From the NCBI GenBank assembly GCA_033032865.1, contig JAWHQI010000068.1, positions 9,610,001-9,674,000 of the forward strand: a stretch of 64,000 nucleotides of DNA, in the 5' to 3' direction. This document shows positions 32,669 through 43,631 of this stretch, piece after piece. This DNA comes from Dactylorhiza incarnata (Eukaryota > Streptophyta > Magnoliopsida > Asparagales > Orchidaceae). The translations under genes were made by a program, and so were the position numbers. Numbering within the stretch: position 1 is the stretch's first letter; each line of letters begins with the position of its first letter. The notes beneath the pieces are model-generated. The model saw only the letters and a list, made by a program, of their open reading frames with translations. It searched no databases and was not told the origin of the DNA.

Positions 32669-33458
32669 GTTCAAACCGGTCCCGGCCCGAACCGGTTTTT
32701 CTCCTCTAGAGGAGGACCGGCTGGGACCGGAGGACCGGTCCTAACCGTTCCCGGACCGGTCATTTTACTTTAAGAAAAATTAAATTTAAAAATCAAATAT
32801 ATAATTATAATTATATAAAGTAAATTAAAATTTTTTTGTGATATAAAACTATGAACATACAAATTTCAACATAAAATTAAATAAAACTCAAAATGAAATA
32901 AAATTTGATTTTACTAAAAATTAAATAAAATTACAAATTACAAAATTATTTACAATACATTTAAAAAAATTAAATAACATTACATTCAATAAAATAAAAT
33001 GAAAATTACATCTAAAATAAAATAAAATTACATTGAATTGACAAAAAATACAATTTGCTAGTTTATTCAGCGTTGCCCAAATTTAAATTATTCCGCTTAT
33101 CTTCAACTTCACACTCACTATCTTCATTTAACGAAACATGTTGCATCCTCCTCAGATCATACAAATGATCCTTGTAGCAAATGCAAATCTCCAAAGATTT
33201 TTCAGTCGAATGACTTCTTCGCTCGTTCAGAATCCTGCCACTCAAAGAAAATGCAGACTACGAAGCTACCGTACTAGCTTGGATTGCTAGTAAATCACGG
33301 GCCATTAAGGCCAAAATATGATACACATTAGTTTTATATTTCCACCTGTTTAAAATATCAAAAATTTCAATTTCATTTGCGGTTATATAATCTTGAAATT
33401 GTGTTTTGCTATATAAACCTAATTCGTTTAAAGTACTTTTGATCATAATAATTATAAA
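32669..33458 (-). mobile_element. Decayed hAT transposon, 3' end
   Basis: Contains the hAT dimerisation region on the minus strand (next entry). Its outer end (32669-32765) is a GC-rich cluster of ACCGGTCC/GGACCGGT words, then about 300 bases of AT-rich sequence without genes (32766-33060). No terminal inverted repeat can be confirmed because A and a later LTR sit at both edges. Confidence 0.6.
33063..33458 (-). pseudogene. hAT transposase C-terminal fragment (hATC)
   Basis: One frame reads from 33458 leftward: FDILNRWKYKTNVYHILALM, ARDLLAIQASTVAS, stop, SAFSLSGRILNERRS, EICICYKDH. This is the hATC dimerisation domain (family core: W...YP.L..mArd.Laip.STVASE.aFS..GR). The stop at about 33256 replaces the conserved Glu of STVASE. 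The upstream transposase is missing because a minus-strand LTR starts at 33459. The tail after the domain is short and ends at 33063. Confidence 0.8.
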
Positions 33459-34130
33459 TGTTGAAACCAAGACTTGGTCTCTTGTGGAGTTCGGGCCCTC
33501 AAGGATGAGGGGCAGCTAACCCTTACTGATTCTTCAGAAGGAACAGACTGGAGACTTAGAACTAGACACAGACCTTTGGTCGCAGCGAGGAGGTCCCACC
33601 ACACACCCGGAAGATCTTAGAGCGCTTCCCCTCCCAAGCCAAAGCTGAGACTGGGAACCTTGGAGAGCCTGAGAGCTAAGCCAAGATAACCTAGGGAGGA
33701 AGAAGCTCGGAAAATTGAGATTGGAATTCTCTTCAAAGGTGCCCTTCAAGGTCTACATATAGTTTTTCCAGTCCGGTCTGCTAATAGCGGGATTCCGCCT
33801 TACTCTTTTACTATACGCAGCTCAAAATGGTCTACCAACAGCCAAACCCCGCGGTTTGGAGAGACTAATTGCAGACCACCAGGGGCTCCAAGGTAAAAAC
33901 ACCTTTGTACCCCTACTGGCGAGTCGCCCACAAGGCCCCCTCTCGCGAACTGAGAGGCCCGGCTCTCTCGCCCTCCTGCGAGCAACTAACGAGGGCCAAG
34001 GCCTGCTCTCCTTCCCACGAGCAGTCGGCGAGAGCCCGACTCGCCCGCTTTCCTACGAGCCTTCTTTGGGGCTCTGGCGAGAGCCGCCATCTTGCTCCCC
34101 ATTATTGGGTTTTCTCTATACCATTCATAA
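33459..34130 (-). repeat. Minus-strand LTR of the C family (solo or truncated)
   Basis: Starts TGTTGAAACCAAGACTTGG; its reverse complement matches the end of the C1/C2 LTRs (GGGCCC...GAACTCCACA...TTTCAACA) and the promoter part (AAGGGCACCTT, TATA-like at about 33755). The far end is GCGAG/CTCGCC-rich like C1. It ends near 34122-34130 (ATTGGGTTTTCTCTATACCA), beside H. No internal sequence is seen, so it is a solo LTR or was cut by H. Confidence 0.7.
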
Positions 34131-36054
34131 TGATAAAAGCACATCAAATGTGCGCAGCGGAAGAAATAACAAGAACAACCCAAAGATTAAGGATCTTGCG
34201 AATTTCATGAATCAAGAGATTAGGAAAGCAAAATGCGATATACATTTCCAAAATTGAGTTAATACTCAACCAAGATGCTCGTAGAAGAAATCTGGTAGAC
34301 GAACTTCGAGTTCTAATGTCCGAAAAGGATCGACCCCTCTATAGAGATCCACACAAGAAAGGAGAACCCAAACGCCTTGTCGTACAAGGAATGGGTCGAA
34401 GAAGAACAACCCTCTGCATCCCCATGAACTGCTAGGTCCGTTGAAGGGGAGGCGGCGACGGTCGGCGAACGATGAGGTCGGCGTATGGGGCGAAAAGGAT
34501 CGATTATATTTTCAGAAGACCTAACCTCGTCGCTTTTATATGCAAGGCATAAAATAGGTTATCCGCAGACCAGGGGAAAAACAAATCAATTCCGCCAGGA
34601 TTTAAATTTGTCGAATATGTTATAATTCGTCTAAACAGTTTCGATGAATCAACAAATTCTTCGCCGAAACACTTTCGACGAATTCGTCGATACAATTTCG
34701 ACTAAACACTTTCGACGAATTTGTATCTTATTCATCGAAATAATTTCGATGAACTTGAATAGACGAATTGACATATTTCGTCTAAACTCTTTCAATGAAT
34801 TTGTCAAGTATAAATCCATTCGTCGATACCCTATCGATGAATTTACTAAGTCCTATAGAATCGTTGAAACCATGTCGACGATTCTTCAATAGTACTTATT
34901 TCCCGTTGAGACATTCTCAATTTAATTCCGAGCAGTCATAGGATAGGTCCTCCACTCATATTCAATATGGGTGAGGCCAATACAATCCTTTCTCCAACTT
35001 CTCCAAACGCTTTTATGTGCAACACTATAGGCTCATATTGCGTTGGCAGTAAGACTAACTGCTTGATTGCTTTGAGATCACCTCGGAAACTCTAACAGTC
35101 TCGCACTTGATTACAAAGTATCAACAAAAGTCTCACAAACAATGAGCGGCATCTAGCAATACGTCATTGCTAACCAAGTAATAAGTGTTCATAACTCAAT
35201 AAGCCAGTCTTGACCAATGAACCAGTGTTGTCATGTCCCTTTGTCCCTTACATCCGGATAGAACTAGAGGCATGGACCATGTCACCCTCATAATTGTTCA
35301 ATCCTTGTTTCTTGACCTAGAATAGACCTTAAGAGAGTGGTAAGCTCAATATCACATATTGGCTCAACCCAGCATGGCCATGCATTTCTCGGTCTTATTC
35401 CACCAAGGGGCCCATGGATGTAACTCCTGTCATAAAGGAGGAAAAATCCCATATCTGTCCACACACACAAACACCAAAATGAATCGTAACATACCCAATA
35501 ACCACCCTTATCATCAACCTTTCTCAAGGAAGACTTTAGATGACATCAAAGTACGCTCTTCCTCACTTGATGAATGTTGTGACTTCAGGTCAAAGAACTA
35601 CAAACACCATTATCAGTTGAGACCTACTTGTGACACGTTCATATAATAATCCACAAAGTAGTCTCAAGGTAGGTCTGCCCAGTACAAGTTGTTCACTAAC
35701 AAATAACCATATGATGACTTGATATCAAAATATCATGACCTGTGAGAACCGGTCATCAGTCAACGCACATGCTAGTCTTAACGTATCATCATTGCCCTTC
35801 AACTTCTAAGATGATTCTCCGACTAGGGACCATTTAAGAATGAATCTTCTGGTTATACATATGCCCTCACATTTAAGTCACGTACTTGAATTCCTATGGA
35901 AGCAAACATTCTAATGGGCATTAATTATGCTAATTAATTTACCAAATAGAAATTATTGACAAAACAATTAGAACTTGTCATAAATGTAAAATGAAAAACA
36001 CAGTATATATTACAATTCATCAAATGAATAAACAACCAACTAACATACAATCCA
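34131..36054 (-). repeat. Element H 3' LTR
   Basis: Left end TGATAAAAGCACATC (minus strand ends GATGTGCTTTTATCA). The right end is near 36049-36054, next to the polypurine tract CTCCCACTAAA (minus TTTAGTGGGAG, 36060-36070). No second copy is in the window, so the right boundary is uncertain by about ten bases. Confidence 0.65.
34531..34870 (-). promoter_or_regulatory. TATA box and TTCGACGAA-like motifs in H LTR
   Basis: Minus strand CATATAAAAGCG at 34542-34531 is a good TATA box. Upstream (34633-34870) lie about ten TTCGACGAAT / AATTCGTCGA-type words, including CGACGAATTCGTCG at 34676-34689, a perfect 14-base palindrome. Confidence 0.6.
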
Positions 36055-36073
36055 TAAGGCTCCCACTAAAGAC

Positions 36074-37481
36074 GATCATTCAGGTATCTAATAGACAATG
36101 ATCTAACATGACCATCATGCTTCTTTTGCGCAAGAGGCTTTGTCAGTGGATCCGCTATGTTTTCTTCAGTCGGTACTCTGCAAATGTTCACATCTCATCG
36201 ATCAATAATCTCTCGAATAAGATGGAACCGCCGAAGTATGTGCTTGGAGCGCTGATGAGATCTAGGCTCCTTAGCTTAGGCTATTGCACCATTGTTGTCA
36301 CAGTAGAGAACTACGGGACTAACAATGTTAGGAACTACACCAAGCTCGCTGATGAATTTCCTAATCCACACATCCTCCTTCACTGCATTTGCAGCAGCGA
36401 TATACTCGGCCTCAGTCGTAGAATCGACAACTGTCTCTTGCTTGGAACTCTTCCATCTTACAGCTCCTCCATTAAGGCAAAATACAAAACCTGATTGGGA
36501 CTTTGAATCATCCCTATCAGTCTGGAAGCTAGCATCCGTGTAACCATTTACAACGAGCTCTTCATCTCCACCATACACCAAGAACATATCCTTAGTCCTT
36601 CTCAAGTACTTTAGGATATTCTTGACCACAATACAGTGACCATCATCGTGATCAGACTGATACCTGCTCGTCATGCTTAAAGCATAAGAGACATCGGGTC
36701 GAGTACACAACATTGCATACATGATTGATCCTATTGCCGAAGCATATGGAATCAACTTCATGTGGTCCTTATCTTCAAAAGATTTAGGACACTGGTCCTT
36801 AGAGAGACTCACACCATGTGACATGGGTAAGAATCCCTTCTTGGTCTCAAGCATGATGAACCGCTTCAGCACCTTCCTAATGTATGTACTTTGGGTCAAA
36901 CCCAGCAACTTCTTCGATCTATCTCTATAGGTCTTAATACCAAGTACGTAAGTCATTTCGCCCAAGTCTTTCATAGAAAAGCAGTTCCATAGGTTGTTCT
37001 TAACAACTTGCAGGGTCGGAATGTCATTCCCGATCAACATTATGTCATATGTTCAATATCAGGAAGACAACAATGCTCCCACTAATCCTCTTGTAAACAC
37101 AAGGCTCATCCTCATTCTTGATGAAACCAAACTCTTTGATCTTCTCATCAAAACAAAGATTCCAACTTTGAGAAGCTTGTTTCAATCCATAAATGGATCG
37201 ATTCAACTTGCATATTTTAGTGGCTTCACTTGGAGATACAAAACCCTCGGGTTGTGTCATATACACTTCCTCAAGGAGGTTTCCATTAAGGAAAGCCGTT
37301 TTGACATTCATTTGTTAGATCTCGTTGTCATAATACGCAGTAATAGCAAGTAGAATTCTGATGGACTTGACCATGGCTACAGGGGGAAGGTCTCAACATA
37401 GTCAACACCATGAATTTGCCTGAAACCTTTAGCCACCAGCAAGCCTTTGAATGTGTGTGCATTCCCATCCATGTCGGTATT
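36074..37481 (-). pseudogene. Copia H reverse transcriptase and RNase H
   Basis: Reads leftward from 37481: TDMDGNAHTFKGLLVAKGF, then a stop near 37383, NVKTAFLNGNLLEEVYMTQP, SIYGLKQAS. An RT gap of about 20 bases near 37045 breaks the frame where the YVDD region should be (FLILNI...MLIGND). RNase H: GYTDASFQTDRDD, STTEAEYIAA, YCDNNGAIA, a TAA at about 36273, then VPTEENIADPLTKPLAQ. Ends LNDRL at 36074. The upstream edge TDMDG joins G at GTATT (37477-37481), its probable target site. Not functional. Confidence 0.8.
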
Positions 37482-37705
37482 TGATAAGTAATAAAATATA
37501 TGTATTTTTAGTATAATTATTAGTATAGTTTTAATTAATATTGTAAATTTTCTATGTAAATTAATGAATAAATTGCTTGTTTTATTATTTTCCTTACTAA
37601 CTTAGTTTTTTTTTATTTTTTGCAGATTTTGGCAATTTTTGTCAAGTCACGCCCTGAGTCACGCCCATGACAACATGTCACACCCGTGACCCAAGGGCAT
37701 GTAAT

Positions 37706-37985
37706 CTGCGTTCGACGAATGACAAGCTGCGTTCGACGAAAGTCGAGCTGTGTTCGACGAAAGCTCTACAAGCTGCGTTCGACGAAAGCTCCCTCCCCTG
37801 CGTTCGACGAAAGCTCTCTGAGCTGTGTTCGACGAAAGCTTTCCAAGCTGCGTTCGATGAACTCCCTCTGCCCCAGCGTTTGACAAACGGCGTCCAGCTT
37901 TTGACGAATCCTTCTCAGCGTCCAGCATTCGAAGAACGTTGATCTGCGTTCGATGAACTTTTTTGTCCACGCGTTCGAAGAATCC
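37706..37985 (+). promoter_or_regulatory. TTCGACGAA array in G LTR
   Basis: About twelve GCGTTCGACGAAAGCTC-like units with 20-30 base spacing, the later ones decayed (TTCGATGAA, TTTGACGAA, TTCGAAGAA). Short reading frames (CVRRKL repeats) are by-products. Confidence 0.7.
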
Positions 37986-38038
37986 AGCGCACACGCCAGC
38001 CATCACGCCCCAGTTAAAGCAGATATGTGCCGCCCACT

Positions 38039-38218
38039 GTCACGCCCGTGACACTGCAGGTCACGCCCGTGTGCAGCCAAGTTTGACCGCAGACCTTCCA
38101 TAAGACGGCGGATGCAACCCTAAAGCACGCGTAGATGTCACGCCCTAAGTCACGGCCGTGACATCCAAGTCACGCCCGTGACCTAGGGCGTGTAAAAATA
38201 AAATTTGCCTATAAATAG
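38039..38218 (+). promoter_or_regulatory. GTCACG-NN-CGTGAC palindromes and TATA box of G LTR
   Basis: GTCACG-CC-CGTGAC at 38039-38052 and 38169-38182, and the perfect 14-mer GTCACGGCCGTGAC at 38149-38162. One-mismatch copies lie at 37658-37671 and 37677-37690. The TATA box CTATAAATAG is at 38209-38218, 26 bases after the last palindrome. Confidence 0.7.
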
Positions 38219-38641
38219 AGGGGCTCGGCTGAAGCATTTCCCATCCAAATTTTGAGTGCTTGTTAGTGTTTTAGAGTTCTATTGAGTGGATGTGAGTTTT
38301 CTTTATGCAATTAAGTTTATGTTTGTTTGTAATTTTCGCCTTTTAGAAATAAAATGTTGTTTTCTCATTTGGATCATCTTCTTTTTATGTATGTTAGTGT
38401 GTGTGTGTGTGTATGAGAATAGTTTTATTGCTTTCATAACTTAATTTATTGCTTTCATAATTTAGGTTTATTGCTTTCATAAAAATAGTTTATCGCTTTC
38501 TTTAACGCTTTATTTATCGCTTTCGTTTAAACGCTTTCTTTCGATTCAGTCATTTTATTACAAGTAGAGTGCGTGCGTATATGAGATAGTGTTTTTTCTT
38601 TTTTGTAACTTAGCTTTATTTCAGTCTTTATATAACTGCTA

Positions 38642-38846
38642 TATACCACCCTCATCTTGAATAAGAGGCTAATTTACTTTAACACTTATTTAAGTCGGTT
38701 GGGACGGATATTATTTCTGCACCTTTATAAGTCTTTTCATTTCTATACCACCCCCATCTTGAATAAGAGGCTAATATCCTTTAGCGCTTGTTTAAGACGG
38801 TTGGGACGGATACTATTACTGCTTTTATATAAGTCTTTTCATTTCT
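38642..38846 (+). repeat. 102-bp tandem duplication in G LTR
   Basis: Two copies start TATACCACCC(T/C)CATCTTGAATAAGAGG at 38642 and 38744. A weak third (CCGATGAGTGGCTAATTTCC) is near 38915. Confidence 0.75.
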
Positions 38847-39902
38847 CTTTTTTTTGCTTATATCCGCTAAAATAATTAAACATGTATTTTCTTATTAATG
38901 TCGTCTCCATTCCGATGAGTGGCTAATTTCCTTTAGCGCACGATGTCGAAGAGCATTGGGACCCAAAAATAGTTTTTCTAAAAATAAAACATCTCTTTTT
39001 AAAATAATTAATGCTTAAGGTTTACCCGAGAATAACGTTGAGTGGAGCCACATAATCGATGTGTGGTTTTCATTTTCATCTTCGTACACTAGTTAGCCGA
39101 GAGGCTCGTGCGTACGGACTGATCACTCATGGGTAAAGAGAAGTACGCTCTACCCTTGAGAGAGGATGAGGTAAGTCTCCCGAATTGGAAGTAAAAACCC
39201 AATAGCCGGGTTCACAACATAAGGCGAGTATTAAGAAGATTCGATGGTCGAAAATTCATAATCTCAGGTGGGCGTACCCTCGAGAGAGGAGCGTTCATAA
39301 TTATGGAACCTCCACGGCCAAGCCATTTTAATGTTTTGAAAAGTCATCACTTTTACTTCTAAAAAAGACTATTTTCGTCTCAAGGTAATTCGACATCGGG
39401 CGCTATTATTATCATCGTTTAGAACTCTAGTTATACGCTTATTATCGTTTTCTTTTAAAAACCCACACCAAAAACTTATTCCGATAAAATAATTGTCCGT
39501 TCCTCAAAGTAGCTTAATCAACATAATCCGCGGAAATATACGACCTCGATATTTTCTAAAACAAAATATCATGTATTACTCACAATAAGGTATACTTGCC
39601 TTTATTATATGATTAGTTTGGATTAAAATTTAAACAAAAACTGTTCAAACCAAATTAGTGCAAAACTCTCCTTTTCTATTTTAAAAATCAATAGAATTCG
39701 GCGTTGTAGCTGAGGCGTAATCGTCAATATTTCGAAAGCAAAAAAAGACCGTTACTTCTATCTTTCGATAGGATAACGGTTAATTTCTCAAAGTAGGAGT
39801 ACTTGCGAGACTCTTTGGAAACACCTGTCTAACTCTAATCTCATCAAATAAAGGTTAACCAAAACAAAGAAAAAGAACAATCCGAGCGAACCATCAAGTT
39901 TT

Positions 39903-39918
39903 TGGCGCCGTTGCCGGG
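39903..39918 (+). other. Primer binding site of G (Athila type)
   Basis: TGGCGCCGTTGCCGGG, six bases after the LTR end, same as D and E. Confidence 0.9.
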
Positions 39919-40067
39919 AAAAAATTAGTGTTGTTATTTGAAACAAGGAATTACTATTACTTTTATCATATATATTAAAAATATAATATATATATATATC
40001 TACAAAAAAATAAAAAATAAAACTATTACAAAAAGCCAAAAAAATATATCATTTTTATTATTAGTAT

Positions 40068-41670
40068 ATGACCCGAGGAAATTCCTCGGACGATTCGAAT
40101 ATTCCTTTTGACCCTGAAATCGAGCGCACTCTTCACAAGTGCCTCCGACATCGCGATCAAAACTTACTCAAATTTCTCGAAGAGTCTGTCGGAGATACTT
40201 ACACTGAACCTATGGTCGATCAAATTCCAGATGTTGCCCCACCACGGACCATGGCATATTATGCCAGGCCAAATCTGGAAGATACCGAATCGAGTATAAC
40301 TCGCCCAAATGTGGCTAATAATAATTTTGAAATAAAATCTAGCAACATTCAAATGGTACAACAGTCAGTCCAATTTGACGGTTTGCTAGATGAGGATCCG
40401 AACTTACATCTTTCTAACTCTTTAGAAATATGTGATACATTTAAAATTAATGGTGTTACTAACGACGCCATTCGTTTACGCTTATTTCTATTTTTGCTGC
40501 GAACGAAGGCAAAAGCGTGGTTAACTTCTCTTCCTAGAGGATCCATACCCACGTGGGCCCAATTGACGGAACAATTTTTAACTAAATATTTCCCCCCCCC
40601 CCCCCCGTCAAAAACCGCTACGTTACGTACGGATATCGCCTCTTTCATTCAATACGATTCTGAGCCTCTCTATGAGAATTGGGAGCGTTTTAAAGAGTTC
40701 CTGCGTAGATGTCCTCATCATGCGCTGCCGTCCTGGCTACAGGTCCAGACGTTTTATAATGGCCTAAATTTTTCCACGCGACAGATGATCGATGCAGCCG
40801 CCGGGGGAACGTTAAACAACAAAACCCCGACGGCCGCTCAAGCTCTGTTCGAGGAAATGGCCATGAACGCCTATCAATGGAATGCGCCTAGATCTCACCC
40901 TGCCAAACCGGCCGGGATTTATGAAGTGGATGCCACTGCTCACCTAGCCTCGCAAGTGGAGCGGCTAAGTAAGCAAGTGGCAGAGATGACTGCTTCCTCC
41001 TCCACTCTCGATTGGCTTAATAATAATAATAATACTAATAATAATATTACTTTTGTCGAAGAAACTGTAGATTACCTAGGCAACCCAGTTAGGCCCCCCC
41101 TTCAACCCTAATAATAATCCATATAGTAATAATTATAATCCAGGTTGGAGGAACCACCCAAATTTTTCTTGGAGCAATCCTAATAATGCTCAGAGGCCCC
41201 CAATTGTAAATCCGCAGGGATTTCCGCAAGGATTTCCAAACGGATTTCATACTCCACCTCCAAAACCTTCACCGCTCGAAGATATTTTTGCCAAATACGT
41301 TGCGTCCACCGAGTCAAATATCCAGAATATTACCGGATCGATTAAGAACTTGGAAAATCAGGTGGGACAGCTGGCAAAGATGGTCTCCGAGCGGCCATAT
41401 GGAGCTCTGCCAGGGAACACGGAGCCAAACCCCCGAGAAAATGCCAACGCCATAAACCTTCGCAGCGGCAAGGAGGTAACCTCCCCAAAATGGGTTGAGC
41501 CCAAGGTACATGTTTCGACACCGACCCCTCCTCCCCCTCTCTCGATAGATAATACAACGAGTATTCCGACTGTGCCAAACGTTTTTAGCCCGTCCCTTCC
41601 TTATCCCTCGAAAATAAACAACAAGCGAAAGGACGAGCATTATAAAAAATTTCTACAAATTTTAAAATAA
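40068..41670 (+). pseudogene. Element G gag
   Basis: ATG at 40068 (MTRGNSSDDSNIPFDPEIER). The core reads FLFLLRTKAKAWLTSLPRGS, TWAQLTEQFLTKYF, LYENWERFKEFLRRCPHH, QTFYNGLNFSTRQMIDAAAG: the retrotransposon gag domain in its Athila form. A C-run at about 40591 encodes extra prolines but keeps frame. A second C-run at about 41093 shifts it; the tail (NPGWRNHPNFSW, NLENQVGQLAK, INLRSGKE) is in the next frame and ends TAA at 41668. Broken once or twice. Confidence 0.8.
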
Positions 41671-43630
41671 ATCCATATAAATGTTCCTTTCTGCGAGGCA
41701 CTCTCCCAAATGCCGAAATATGTGAAATATCTTAAGGAGTTGCTTTCTAATAAAAAGCGACTCGAAGATGTTTTGCGTGTTTCCCTTAATGCGGAATGCT
41801 CGGCTGTCCTCCTTAACAAATTGCCACCAAAACTGAATGACCCCGGATGATTCTCCATCCTGTGCCTCTTTGGCAATATGTTAATAAAATAGGCTCTAGC
41901 AGACTTGGGAGCTAGCATCAACCTGATGCCTTTCTCCCTTTTCAAAAAACTTGATTTGGGCATCCCAAGCCCGACTAAGATGAGCATCCAACTCGCGGAT
42001 CGCTCGGTAAAGTACCCAATAGGGGTAGTGGAGGATGTTCTGGTCAAGGTCGACAAGTTTATCTTCCCTGTGGAGTTTGTCATCCTGGTCATAGAGGAGG
42101 ACGCTGAGGTGCCTATTATTCTCGGTCGCCCGTTCCTCGCAACCTCCCGCATGTTAATCGATGTTAGTAACGATCGCCTCCTCCTTCGGGTTGGAGACAA
42201 AGAAGTTACTTTGTATATCAACCCCTCCATGCGGAACTCACTATCGAATGATGATTCCTGCTTTAATTTGGAATCCGCATTTGAGGATGAGTGTTCTTCT
42301 CTTTCGGAATTATTATCTTTAATAATAAACGATTCGGATCTGGCAAATCAACCTCCTTTAGATGAATTGCCGCCAGATTCGCCCTTCGAGCCTTTCGATT
42401 CGAAAGAGTTAAAAATCTCCACATCTTATGAAGAACCTCCGATCTTGGAGCTTAAGCAACTCCCCGACCATTTAAAATATGCTTTTATAGCCGCGAACAT
42501 AAAACTTCCGGTTATAATATCATCTACTTTAACTGATTCAGAAACATTCGAATTGGTTGAGGTTTTGTCTAAACATCGTCGTGCAATTGCATGGCAAATT
42601 TCTGATATTAGGGGAATTAACCCCTCATTCTGCTCCCACATAATTTTTCTCGAAGAAAACCCCCGCAAAACTATTCAGCCTCAACGACGAATTAACCCGA
42701 ATATGCGGGAAGTCGTTAAGACTGAAATTATTAAACTCCTCGATGCGGGGATTATCTATCCTATATCCGACAGTACGTGGGTAAGTCCCGTACAAGTCGT
42801 CCCTAAAAAAGGCGGCATAACGGTCGTGGCAAACACGAATAACGAATTAATCCCAACTCGTACTGTTACGGGTTGGAGGGTGTGCATCGATTACAGAAAA
42901 TTAAATGATGCCACCAGAAAAGACCACTTCCCGTTGCCGTTTATTGATCAAATCCTAGAGCATCTCTCCGGTCATCCTTTTTACTGCTTTCTTGATTGTC
43001 TCTCGGGATTTTTCCAAATCCCTATTTCCCCCGAGGACCAAGAAAAACCCACTTTTACTTGCCCTTTCGGCACCTTCGCATAACGAAGGATGCCATTGGA
43101 CTCTCTAACGCGCCAGCTACATTCCAACGATGTATGCTGGCAATATTCGGCGAGCTTGTAGAAGATATAATGGAAGACTTCATGGATGACTTCTCCGTAT
43201 TTGGAAGCTCTTTTCAAAATTGTCTAAAAAATTTAGATAGAGTCCTCCAGCGGTGCGAAGAGATGAACTTAGTCTTGAACTGGGATAAATGCAACTTCAT
43301 GGTTCGAGAGGGTTTAGTCCTCGGCCATAAAATTTCTTCCAAGGGGATGGAGGTCGATAAGGCCAAAGTCGCTATAATTGAACAACTTCCTGTTCCTTAG
43401 AACGTCAAATCTATTCGAAGTTTTCTCGGCCACGCAGGTTTTTTATCGGCGGTTTATTCAAGATTTTTCAAAAATAACCAAACCGCTAACTCACCTCCTG
43501 GAAAAGGATTCCCCATTTATTTTTGACACGGTCTGCGTAGAGGCATTTAATTTTATAAAAAAAGCAACTTATCAATTCTCCAATTCTGGTGGCGCCAGAT
43601 TGGTCCCTTCCGTTCGAGATTATGTGTGAC
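41671..43630 (+). pseudogene. Element G protease and reverse transcriptase
   Basis: Protease: ADLGASINLMPFSLFKKL near 41900 (Athila uses D-L-G-A), then [61 protein letters not shown], interrupted at 43081 by a frameshift/stop. It continues [27 protein letters not shown] (catalytic DD), NWDKCNFMVREGLVLGHKIS. Stops at about 41848, 41890 and 43398. Degenerate. Confidence 0.8.
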
Positions 43631-43631
43631 G

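Larger units (their letters stand above)
34131..37481 (-). mobile_element. Copia element H, Angela/BARE-like, 3' part
   Basis: Minus-strand Copia: 3' LTR at the left, then polypurine tract, RNase H and RT. It is cut in RT at 37481 by G. The 5' part is presumably right of the window. RT and RNase H wording (SIYGLKQAS, IGNDIPTLQ, YASAIGSIMYAMLCTRPDVSY, KSSKQ) is typical of the Angela lineage, as is the near 1.9 kb LTR. Confidence 0.8.
37482..39896 (+). repeat. Element G 5' LTR
   Basis: About 2415 bp, TGATAAGTAATAAA to GCGAACCATCA. The start is chosen because TGATAAGT parallels the TGATGAGT start of D, E and F, and because bases to its left still encode H (TDMDG). The end is set by the primer site. 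From 38220 to 39896 it is mostly leader/R-U5 sequence without ORFs. Confidence 0.7.

Noticed and set aside
34131..34137. ATAAA at 34133 as right target duplication of the minus-strand LTR at 33459
   Set aside because: It lies inside the terminal bases of the H LTR (TGATAAAAGC), so the match to ATAAA at 33454 is probably chance.
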